A stretch of 64,000 nt of DNA from CBDBFH01 sp965204775. GTDB taxonomy: Bacteria; Pseudomonadota; Alphaproteobacteria; JAPOUT01; G958296285. Positions 7,797 through 14,908 of the stretch are shown here, piece by piece. The position numbers and the translations under genes are program-made. Under the pieces are notes generated by a model. It did no database searches. It was not told the origin of the DNA and saw only the letters and a program-made list of their open reading frames with translations. The DNA lies in NCBI GenBank assembly GCA_965204775.1, contig CBDBFH010000029.1, positions 186,001 to 250,000 on the forward strand, in the 5' to 3' direction. Numbering within the stretch: position 1 is the first letter of the stretch; each line of letters starts with the position of its first letter.

Positions 7797-8001
7797 CGGA
7801 ACTTCAAACCCCGTGGATAACCGGTTGCGCCCCCACGTTTAAGGATACCCCTTCCCGCCCGATTTATCTCCCGCCGATCAAGATCCGGTGAAAAAGCCCC
7901 GCCCGCTCCGGCAATCGCCTATGATGGGGCGGAGGGGCAGAGAGCCGTCCTGCCTGCGAGGCTCCATGTCTGTTCAAGGGCCAGGCCCCCCGCCGGTTTC
8001 G
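7707..8001. repeat. Direct repeat copy B (295 bp, pseudo-tRNA-Ser plus effector leader)
   Basis: Ungapped partner of 6404-6698. It spans the decayed tRNA, its old promoter and the first 38 codons of the SopB/IpgD-like gene. The 100-bp block 7855-7954 is identical to copy A, whereas the tRNA part has diverged about 11%. Confidence 0.93.
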
Positions 8002-10812
8002 CCATCTGCGCCGCGGCCTCCCGAAGGCGCGAACGCCGTCCAGACTGCGCCCCGAAGCCGCCTGAGCCGAATCGCCACCGGCGCAAAAAACCGGGTCGCC
8101 GGTTTCAAAAACGCCGTGATGACGCGGGGCCGCGCTCTTTTCTCCCGCCGCCGCGAGGCCGCCGTCAATCACGACGCTGCCGCTCCGCTCAACCCCGAAG
8201 ACCTGTTCCGCAAAACCACGATCAGAAGCCGCCGCAGCGCCGGCGGGGGCAGCGCCGAAACTTCGTCTGCACCGGACGTCCCGCCGGATGATCCGGCCTC
8301 GGCCCATGCCGCCCGGCAGCAAAGAAAACAAAGACGCCGCGCCCTGCGCCGGGGCAACCGGCTGGTCGAGCAGGCGCTCGCCCGTCCCCGTGAGGCCGAT
8401 ACAAGAGCGGCCAGCCTCTATAGCCGCAAGCCGCTCGCCGATATGCGCGCCGAACTTTCCGGATTGCTCTATCAGCAGGTCGGCAATCATTCCGGGGAGC
8501 AGGCGGTCGGGCGCGTCATGCAGGGCGAGCCGGTCGCCGCCGCCGCCCCCGGCTTTCCGTGGCGGCAGGACTTCGAATTCGTTCAGGACCTGCTCGATTA
8601 TACCCAGACGCTGGAGCAGGACGCCGGGCGGATCGAAGACCTCGCGGAAAAAATCGAAACCGGCGACGCCAGCCCCGGCGACGCCCAGACCCTCTCCGAT
8701 CTGCTTCATGCGCATAAGGAGAATCTGGCCCTGATTCAGGGCCGGATCGGAGCGTTTCCCCAGGAAAGCGCCGCGCGCGCCAAAGCCGGCAGGCATAATC
8801 TGCCCGCTCCCCTGATCGCCCAGACCAAAGCGCTCAGCCAGCGTCTGGCCGGGCATCACATGGAGATCGCCGACACGCTCTCGCGCTATGGCGCGGCGCT
8901 GCCGGAGACCCATAACCTGTCCGCGCCCGACCGCCTCGCCCATGATCTGCGCGCGACCGAGGGTTTTCTCAACGCCCTCTACATCCTTCGCCTGGAGGTT
9001 CAGGAGCCTTCGCGCGAGCGGGGGAGCGCGCAGGCTCTCGAACGGACGATCAGCGCGGTTCAGGCGCATCGCACCGAGTTGTCCCGCCTGCTCGCCGCCC
9101 GCGCTTCGCCCGCGCAGGCGCGGCTGCGCGACGCGCTGGCCCGCCCCGCCCCGCCCGGCAACCGGCTCCCGGCCCCGGCGGCACAGGCCGCAAAACAGCG
9201 TCTGCTCGACCGGTGGGGGCAATCTCGGGGGGCCGGAGCAGGCCCCGCGCTTCCCGTCTCCGATCCGGATTTGAGCCAGCATGAGATGCTCGAAGCGTTC
9301 CTTGAGCACCAGCTCGATTTTTTCAACACGAAACTGCCTCTGTCGCATGCGCAGACCGCCTTCCTCTTCGGGCAAACGCGGGTTCATGCCCGCAACCTGG
9401 CCGCCTGGCCGCTGATCACCGATAATTTTTCGCTGCCTGCGCCGGAAGGTGGCAAAGACTATCGCAGCGAAATCGAGCCCGCCGGAGTCGCCCTCGCCCC
9501 GCGCTTCGAAGAGCGCTATGGCGTCGCCGCAAGAGCGGCCAAAGGCATCTGCGCCGCCGACCGCTTCGAGCATCGCCATGTCGCCAATCTGGCGGTCAGC
9601 AGATTGCGCAACAGCGAGGGCGCGCTCCTCTATGAAGGCCTGCGCCATGCCGCGCTCGACCCCTCCGCAATTACCGGCGAGGCCCTGCGGAAGATGTCGA
9701 TCCAGCAATTGACGCCCCTGCTTGACCGCCATTACTGGAACGAAGGCATGAAACTGCCGGGGCAGCTGAATCCGCGCCAACTGGCCGCCGCGCTGTTGCT
9801 GCGGAGCGCGGGGCAGCCGGAGGAGCTCGACGCGGTTGCGGCCCAAATCCGCCGCGGCGCGATCGACGCACAGGCGCAGGAACTCGCCGCCGCCGCGCTC
9901 ATCTCCGATCCGGCCAAACTGGAGCGCGCGCTGGCCGGGGATACGGTCAAACTGCCGATGAATGTCGTCTCGCTGCTCACCGCCGGACGGCGCGGCCCGC
10001 CCGATCAGCGCGCCGTCCTTAACGAAGAGGCCGCCGCCCTGCAAAGGCTCGCCAATGACGGCAGGCCGGTCGTGCTCAGACTCACGGATGAAAACAATCG
10101 CCCGCGCCCGGTGAGCGTCGAGGTCGACCTCAATCTCCTCAATTTCGATCTGGAAGAAACGCCGCGCCGCGCGCGCAGCGGAGAGTTCGCCGTGCTGCTC
10201 CTGAGCAGACTCACCGGCTGGCGGATGCGATCCAGAGCCAATGATCCGGGGGTGGAGCGGCTTATCGGGCCTTTGCAGGCTTCGGGGGTCGGCGGCAAGG
10301 CGGGGGCGGCGCTGGCCGCGCTCGACGGCGAAATCCGCGCGCTCAACGACCGGCGCGACACTCTGCTCCTCAGCGACCCGGAGCAGCAGAGCAGGCAAAA
10401 CCGGGACAGCCTGTTCGAACTGGATCGCCGGATTGAAGGGCTGGACAAGAATCGCCGCAGCCTTGAACTCTGCGCCGAGCAAAGCCGGACGCTCTGGCGC
10501 GGCGGCGCTTTGGATCGGGGCGGGGAGGGCGCTTATGCGATGGCCGCCCGCCTCTCCGCGCTCTGCCACCTGATCGGCGAGAAGCCAATCGTCAGCGACC
10601 ATAACGGCCTCGACCGGACCGGCCAGCTGGACGGGCAGGTCAAATATCTTCTCGCCCGCGCCGACCGGGACGGCGTCCTGCCCGGCCCGTCCGGACAGCC
10701 GGAATTGGAAGAGCAGACGGCCCGCGCCGAAGCCGTTCTCCACAGCGGGAACCGCCAACTGGAGCGCCTCAATGCGGGTCTGCCGCCGGACCCGAATTTT
10801 GCCCCGCGCTAG
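7888..10812 (+). CDS. SopB/SigD/IpgD-like protein with Asp in place of the catalytic Cys
   Basis: A 974-aa protein. Residues 1-170 are Pro/Arg/Ala-rich and probably disordered; the middle is helical. From about residue 550 the order of segments follows the type III effectors SopB/IpgD: GLRHAAL, an ALAGDTVKLPMNVVSLLTA block (near 680-700), YAMAARLSALCHLIGEKP, the phosphatase loop, and a closing SGNRQLERLNAG that parallels SGNLEIQKQNTG of SopB. The loop reads S903-D904-H-N-G-L-D-R910-T-G, where SopB has CKSGKDRTG, so the nucleophilic Cys of CX5R is Asp while Arg, Thr and Gly remain. The start could be GTG 7888, ATG 7921 or ATG 7966 (GAGG a few bases upstream). No secretion genes are in the window. 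The family call is from recalled motifs; activity as a phosphatase is doubtful. Confidence 0.7.
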   Translation: MKKPRPLRQSPMMGRRGREPSCLRGSMSVQGPGPPPVSPSAPRPPEGANAVQTAPRSRLSRIATGAKNRVAGFKNAVMTRGRALFSRRREAAVNHDAAAPLNPEDLFRKTTIRSRRSAGGGSAETSSAPDVPPDDPASAHAARQQRKQRRRALRRGNRLVEQALARPREADTRAASLYSRKPLADMRAELSGLLYQQVGNHSGEQAVGRVMQGEPVAAAAPGFPWRQDFEFVQDLLDYTQTLEQDAGRIEDLAEKIETGDASPGDAQTLSDLLHAHKENLALIQGRIGAFPQESAARAKAGRHNLPAPLIAQTKALSQRLAGHHMEIADTLSRYGAALPETHNLSAPDRLAHDLRATEGFLNALYILRLEVQEPSRERGSAQALERTISAVQAHRTELSRLLAARASPAQARLRDALARPAPPGNRLPAPAAQAAKQRLLDRWGQSRGAGAGPALPVSDPDLSQHEMLEAFLEHQLDFFNTKLPLSHAQTAFLFGQTRVHARNLAAWPLITDNFSLPAPEGGKDYRSEIEPAGVALAPRFEERYGVAARAAKGICAADRFEHRHVANLAVSRLRNSEGALLYEGLRHAALDPSAITGEALRKMSIQQLTPLLDRHYWNEGMKLPGQLNPRQLAAALLLRSAGQPEELDAVAAQIRRGAIDAQAQELAAAALISDPAKLERALAGDTVKLPMNVVSLLTAGRRGPPDQRAVLNEEAAALQRLANDGRPVVLRLTDENNRPRPVSVEVDLNLLNFDLEETPRRARSGEFAVLLLSRLTGWRMRSRANDPGVERLIGPLQASGVGGKAGAALAALDGEIRALNDRRDTLLLSDPEQQSRQNRDSLFELDRRIEGLDKNRRSLELCAEQSRTLWRGGALDRGGEGAYAMAARLSALCHLIGEKPIVSDHNGLDRTGQLDGQVKYLLARADRDGVLPGPSGQPELEEQTARAEAVLHSGNRQLERLNAGLPPDPNFAPR

Positions 10813-10915
10813 GCGCGCGGCAAGGCGCTGGTCAAAGCGCTGATTCTTTTTTATCGTTGTGCTTTCCCGAGCTCCGGGCGCTTCGCCGGACCGGAGCGGC
10901 GCAGACACGACGCTC

Positions 10916-11797
10916 ATGTTTAAAGGATCCATCACCGCCCTGATCACGCCGTTCAAGGACGGCGCGCTGGACGAGACGGCCTTCCGCCGCTTCGTCCAGT
11001 GGCAGATCAAACAGGGAACCCACGGCCTCGTGCCCTGCGGGACGACCGGGGAATCGCCGGCGCTTTCCCATGAGGAGCATATCCGCCTTGTCGAACTTTG
11101 CGTCCGGACCGCCGCCGGAAAGGTTCCGGTTCTGGCCGGGACCGGCTCGAACAGCACCGCCGAGGCCGTCCACCTCACCCGCGCCGCCGCCCGCGCCGGA
11201 GCCGACGCCGCGCTGGTCGTCACCCCCTATTACAACAAGCCCTCGCAGGAAGGGCTGATCGCGCATTACCGAAAACTGGCCGAAGCCGTCCCCGGTCTGC
11301 CGATCATCATCTATAACATTCCAGGCCGCTCGGTGATCGACATGTCGGTCGAAACCATGGCCCGCCTCGCCGAAATCAAAACCATCGCCGGAGTCAAAGA
11401 CGCCACCGGCGACGTGACCCGCGTCAGCCGCCAGCGCGCCGCCTGCGGCGCGGACTTCTGCCAGCTGTCGGGCGAAGACGCCAGCGCGCTGGGCTTCATG
11501 GCCCACGGCGGACAAGGCTGCATCTCGGTCACCGCCAACGCCGCCCCCGCCCTGTGCGCCGAATTCCAGAACGCCTGCCTCGCCGGAGACTTCCGCAAAG
11601 CCCTCGCCCTGCAGGATAAACTCATGCCCCTCCATCAGGCGCTCTTCGCCGCGCCCAGTCCGGCCCCGGCCAAATGTGCCGTCGAACTGCTCGGCTTCGC
11701 CCGCGCCGAGACGCGCCTGCCCCTGCTCCCCGCCGGGACCGGCGTTCAGGCCCGCTTGCGCGAGGCGCTCGCCTCCCTCGCCCTGCTTCCGGCCTGA
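10916..11797 (+). CDS. dapA: 4-hydroxy-tetrahydrodipicolinate synthase
   Basis: Condenses pyruvate with aspartate semialdehyde in lysine/diaminopimelate synthesis. The (beta/alpha)8 barrel starts at MFKGSITALITPF. GTTGESPAL is the pyruvate-binding loop, VTPYYNKPSQEG carries the catalytic Tyr, YNIPGR the second Tyr and substrate Arg, and AGVKDATGD the Schiff-base Lys. 293 aa, standard for the family. It opens a co-directional series continuing into smpB after 19 bp. Confidence 0.97.
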   Translation: MFKGSITALITPFKDGALDETAFRRFVQWQIKQGTHGLVPCGTTGESPALSHEEHIRLVELCVRTAAGKVPVLAGTGSNSTAEAVHLTRAAARAGADAALVVTPYYNKPSQEGLIAHYRKLAEAVPGLPIIIYNIPGRSVIDMSVETMARLAEIKTIAGVKDATGDVTRVSRQRAACGADFCQLSGEDASALGFMAHGGQGCISVTANAAPALCAEFQNACLAGDFRKALALQDKLMPLHQALFAAPSPAPAKCAVELLGFARAETRLPLLPAGTGVQARLREALASLALLPA

Positions 11798-11816
11798 TCC
11801 CGCATCAAAGCCCCCC

Positions 11817-12296
11817 ATGCCCCCCGCGCCTCCGTCTCCCCGCACGGTCATCGAAAACCGCCGGGCGCGCCATGCTTATATTGTCGAGGAGTCGCTGGAG
11901 GCGGGCCTCATGCTCCTCGGCTCCGAGGTCAAGGCCCTGCGCGCCGGTTCCGCCAGCCTCGACCGCGCCTATGCCCTCGCCCGCCCCGGCGGACTCTATC
12001 TGATCAACGCCTTTATCGGGCCTTATCAGGCCTCCGGGCGGTTTTCGCATTCGCCCCGGCGGGCGCGCAAACTTCTCCTGCACAAGAGGCAGATCAGCCG
12101 CTTCGCCGATGTGCGTAGCCGCGCCGGAATGACTCTCGTGCCTTTGCGGCTCTATTTCGACGCGAAAGGGCGGGCGAAAGTGGAGATCGCCCTTGTGCGC
12201 GGGCGCAAGACTCATGACCGCCGCGCGCGGGAGAAGGAGCGCGACTGGCAGCGCCGCAAGGGCGCGCTCCTGCGCCGCAAGGTCCGGCGCTCCTAG
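11817..12296 (+). CDS. smpB: SsrA-binding protein SmpB
   Basis: Partner of tmRNA in trans-translation, which rescues stalled ribosomes. The 159-aa product has IENRRARHAYIVEESLEAGLMLLGSEVKALRAG at the N-terminus, the LLHKRQI segment, VPLRLYFDAKGRAKVEIALVRGRKTHDRR, and a basic C-terminal tail that enters the ribosomal A site. Start chosen: ATG 11817, since upstream in-frame codons overlap dapA. No tmRNA gene is visible here. It converges on the downstream UDG gene with a 4-bp overlap. Confidence 0.97.
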   Translation: MPPAPPSPRTVIENRRARHAYIVEESLEAGLMLLGSEVKALRAGSASLDRAYALARPGGLYLINAFIGPYQASGRFSHSPRRARKLLLHKRQISRFADVRSRAGMTLVPLRLYFDAKGRAKVEIALVRGRKTHDRRAREKERDWQRRKGALLRRKVRRS

Positions 12297-12955
12297 GCGG
12301 CGAGAAATTTGCGGATCGCCGCAAAGACCCTGGCGAAATCCTCCGCCTTGAGAAGTTTGGTCGAGACGTTGCGTTGCGAGCAATGATAGCTGTCGAACAG
12401 GCTGAGGCGACCCGCCCGGCCTTCGATCTCATCGATGTCATGGCGGCGGCCATGACCGAAGGGATAGGCGCGGCGGCGCAGATTCAAGGTGTCCAGAGCG
12501 CTGTCATGGGCGATCCGGCCCAGCGCGAGGACCGCCCGCAGACGCGGCATCGCGGCAATCCGCGCCGACAAAAAGCGCCGGCAGGTTCTGATCTCTTCGG
12601 CAAGGGGGCGGTTTTCCGGAGGAACGCAGCGCACCGCATTGGTGATCATGCAATCGCGCAGGGTGAGTCCGTCCTGTGCGCTTTCGCCATAGGTTCCGCG
12701 CGCGAAGCCCTGTTCGCAAAGCGTGCGGTAGAGCAATTTCCCCGCGCCGTCTCCGGTAAAAGGCCGCCCCGTCCGGTTGGCCCCGCGCAGGCCGGGCGCA
12801 AGACCGACGATCAAAAGGCGCGCCGTCCTGCCTCCGCCGAAACAGGGAACTGGGCGATTGCGCCAGTCCGGATGCCGGTGCGCCAGTTGGCGGCGAAAGC
12901 GCGCCAGACGCGGGCATAAGGCGCAATCGGCGGGGGCGTTGGGCGATTGCGCCAC
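12293..12955 (-). CDS. Uracil-DNA glycosylase, Fe-S type (UdgB/family 5-like)
   Basis: Predicted DNA-repair glycosylase removing uracil and other deaminated bases. CALCPRL near the N-terminus gives the first two cluster Cys, GLAPGLRGANRTGRPFTGDGAG is motif A, and ITNAVRCVPPENRP and CRRFL supply further Cys. The DSYHCSQRN segment corresponds to the C-terminal motif of UdgB proteins rather than the HPS of family 4. 220 aa, normal length. It follows the NYN gene by 9 bp on the same strand. Confidence 0.85.
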   Translation of the reverse strand: MAQSPNAPADCALCPRLARFRRQLAHRHPDWRNRPVPCFGGGRTARLLIVGLAPGLRGANRTGRPFTGDGAGKLLYRTLCEQGFARGTYGESAQDGLTLRDCMITNAVRCVPPENRPLAEEIRTCRRFLSARIAAMPRLRAVLALGRIAHDSALDTLNLRRRAYPFGHGRRHDIDEIEGRAGRLSLFDSYHCSQRNVSTKLLKAEDFARVFAAIRKFLAA

Positions 12956-12964
12956 CAGACGGGA

Positions 12965-13771
12965 TCAGGGTGTCGAACGACTCGTCGCGGGGCGCCTCGG
13001 CGCAGCGCGCGGCGGCCTGGGACCCCCCGCCGGGGTGCGGGCCGCCGGACGCGGGCGCTCCACCTCCGGCGCAGACCTTGGCCCTGCCTGAGGCCGGTCC
13101 GGGTCGATCCCTTCGATATAGTCGTTGGAAATTTCCCCGGGCCGCGCCGCGCCCGGCTTCGCATAGGGCGCAGGCCCCGGCGGCGGACGCTCCGCCGCGC
13201 CCGTCTGCCCCTGACCGGCCAGCGCCGGGCGCGCAATCTCCTCGCGCATGTCGGCAAGGTCAACGAAAAAATCAGCCTGCCGCCGCAAGTCGTCGGCGAT
13301 CATCGAAGGCTGCGTGCGCGCCGTCGAAACCACCGTCACCCGCTTGCCGCGCTTCTGCAGCGCATCGACCAGACGCCGAAAGTCGCCGTCGCCCGACATC
13401 AGAACAATATGATCCAGATGCGCCGACATCTCCATCGCATCCACCGCCAGTTCAATGTCCATATTGCCCTTGACCTTGCGGTTCCCGGCGGCGTCGACGA
13501 ACTCCTTCATCGGCTTGGTCACCATCGAATAGCCGTTATATTGCAGCCAGTCGATCAAAGGCCGCACCGGCGAATACACCTGCTCGCCGGGCAGCGCCGT
13601 GTAGTAATAAGCCCGCACCAAAAGCGCCTTGCGCGCAAACAGCCGCCGCAACTTGCTGAAGTCAATGTCGAATTCCAGACTCCGCGTCGAGCCGTAAACG
13701 TTGGCCCCGTCAATGAAAAGGGCAATGCGCTCTCCCGGCCTGAAATCTGTCGATTCGTCGAAACCACTCAT
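12965..13771 (-). CDS. NYN-domain protein (LabA/DUF88 family), predicted RNase
   Basis: The PIN-like NYN domain spans about residues 15-170. Acidic residues lie in FIDGANVYG, KGNMDIELAVDAMEM and VLMSGDGDFRRLVDAL, the layout of metal-dependent NYN ribonucleases of the LabA group. The final 100 residues are Pro/Arg/Ala-rich and probably disordered. Start chosen: ATG 13771, preceded by GGGAGAG at good spacing. Its RNA target is unknown. It is divergent from folK and precedes the UDG gene. Confidence 0.85.
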   Translation of the reverse strand: MSGFDESTDFRPGERIALFIDGANVYGSTRSLEFDIDFSKLRRLFARKALLVRAYYYTALPGEQVYSPVRPLIDWLQYNGYSMVTKPMKEFVDAAGNRKVKGNMDIELAVDAMEMSAHLDHIVLMSGDGDFRRLVDALQKRGKRVTVVSTARTQPSMIADDLRRQADFFVDLADMREEIARPALAGQGQTGAAERPPPGPAPYAKPGAARPGEISNDYIEGIDPDRPQAGPRSAPEVERPRPAARTPAGGPRPPRAAPRRPATSRSTP

Positions 13772-13785
13772 GATATATCTCTCCC

Positions 13786-14415
13786 ATGAGGCTGAAAACT
13801 TCACAAAAATCACGCTCCCACCCTAGCAGACCGGGGGCCGGGAGATCACAGGCCGGATTACAAAAAATTTTGATCGCGCTGGGGGGCAATCGCCCCGGGC
13901 CGCTGGGGCCGCCGATTGTGGGCTTGCGCGCCGTCCGGGCGCTGCTGCCCCGCGCCGGTCTGAAGGTGAAGGCCGTCTCGCCCCTCTACTGGACGAGAAC
14001 CGAGGGCAAAGGCTATGGCCCGGATTTCTTCAACGGGGTGATGGCCTGCGCCGGTTCCTGCCCGCCGGAGCGGCTGCTCGCCCGCCTCCACCAGCTCGAA
14101 GAGCGCTATGGCCGCGTGCGCACCGCCGGACCCAACCCCCGGCCCCTCGACCTCGACCTGATCGACCATCAGGGCCGGGTCCGGCGTGGCCGGGTCCGGC
14201 GGGGCCGCGTCCGGCGCGGGCTTCATCTGCCGCACCCGGAGGCGCATGACAGGCTTTTCGTCCTCAAGCCCCTTCAGGATGCCGTCCCCTTCTGGCGCGC
14301 TCCGCCGGACGGCGTGCCGCTGGGCCGCCTCCTCCGGCCTCTGGCCGGCGTCGCGGCGCGGGGAGGGGTCAAAGGCCCTTTTCCCTTGCGTCCGGGGCGG
14401 CGCGCGCTTAGATAA
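13786..14415 (+). CDS. folK: HPPK (2-amino-4-hydroxy-6-hydroxymethyldihydropteridine pyrophosphokinase)
   Basis: Transfers pyrophosphate from ATP to the pterin in folate synthesis. The conserved core begins at ILIALGGNRPG, followed by SPLYWTRTEG, FFNGV, the signature RPLDLDLID and LHLPHPEAHDRLFVLKPL. Between RPLDLDLID and LHLPHP lies a threefold RVRRG repeat from a 15-bp minisatellite (14176-14220), lengthening a surface loop. The ATG at 13786 is only 15 bp from the divergent NYN start, so the true start may be a later GTG or TTG near 13850-13875; I keep the longest frame. Followed by rpoZ, a usual alphaproteobacterial order. Confidence 0.9.
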   Translation: MRLKTSQKSRSHPSRPGAGRSQAGLQKILIALGGNRPGPLGPPIVGLRAVRALLPRAGLKVKAVSPLYWTRTEGKGYGPDFFNGVMACAGSCPPERLLARLHQLEERYGRVRTAGPNPRPLDLDLIDHQGRVRRGRVRRGRVRRGLHLPHPEAHDRLFVLKPLQDAVPFWRAPPDGVPLGRLLRPLAGVAARGGVKGPFPLRPGRRALR

Positions 14416-14461
14416 AGGGAGGCAATTCGCCCCCACGCCGAGGGGGGCGGGGAGTGGAGTC

Positions 14462-14845
14462 ATGGCGCGCGTCACCGTTGAAGATTGCATCAGGCGAGTC
14501 CAGAACCGGTTTAAGCTTGTCTTCTACGCGTCCCACCGGGCGCGGCAGATCGCGGCGGGGGCGCGCGAGACCATCGACCGCGACCGCGACCGCAACCCGG
14601 TTCTGGCCCTGCGCGAAATCGCCGAAGGCACGATAGACTTGGAAGAGCTGGACGAGGAGATGATTCTCAAATTGTGCCGCCACCAGCCTGATGAGCCGGG
14701 CGAGGAGGGGGCCGGCCCTCTCCCGGCGGCGGCGGGAGCGGAAAAACCCCCGCCCCAGATGACCGAGGACGAAATGCTCAAGGTCCATGCCGACATGGCC
14801 GGCGAACAGGTTAAAGAGGCCGAAGACAGCGGCGAAACGGACTAG
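14462..14845 (+). CDS. rpoZ: RNA polymerase omega subunit
   Basis: Small subunit that assists assembly of RNA polymerase. MARVTVEDCIRRVQNRFKLVFYASHRARQIAAG matches the conserved N-terminal fold, followed by RDRNPVLALREIAEG. The tail after residue 75 is long, acidic and low in complexity (127 aa in all), as in other alphaproteobacteria. It lies 63 bp upstream of the rsh gene, as expected for this conserved pair. Confidence 0.96.
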   Translation: MARVTVEDCIRRVQNRFKLVFYASHRARQIAAGARETIDRDRDRNPVLALREIAEGTIDLEELDEEMILKLCRHQPDEPGEEGAGPLPAAAGAEKPPPQMTEDEMLKVHADMAGEQVKEAEDSGETD

Positions 14846-14908
14846 AATGGGGGCGTTCGCTTCCGCCGGTTTGCGTCCGGAGGCGAAGATGCGGAGCGCG
14901 CCGGACCG

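Noticed and set aside
7864..11223. 1119-codon minus-strand ORF opposite the SopB/IpgD-like gene
   Set aside because: The plus strand carries recognisable family segments and a duplicated leader; the minus frame crosses dapA as antisense and shows no motif.
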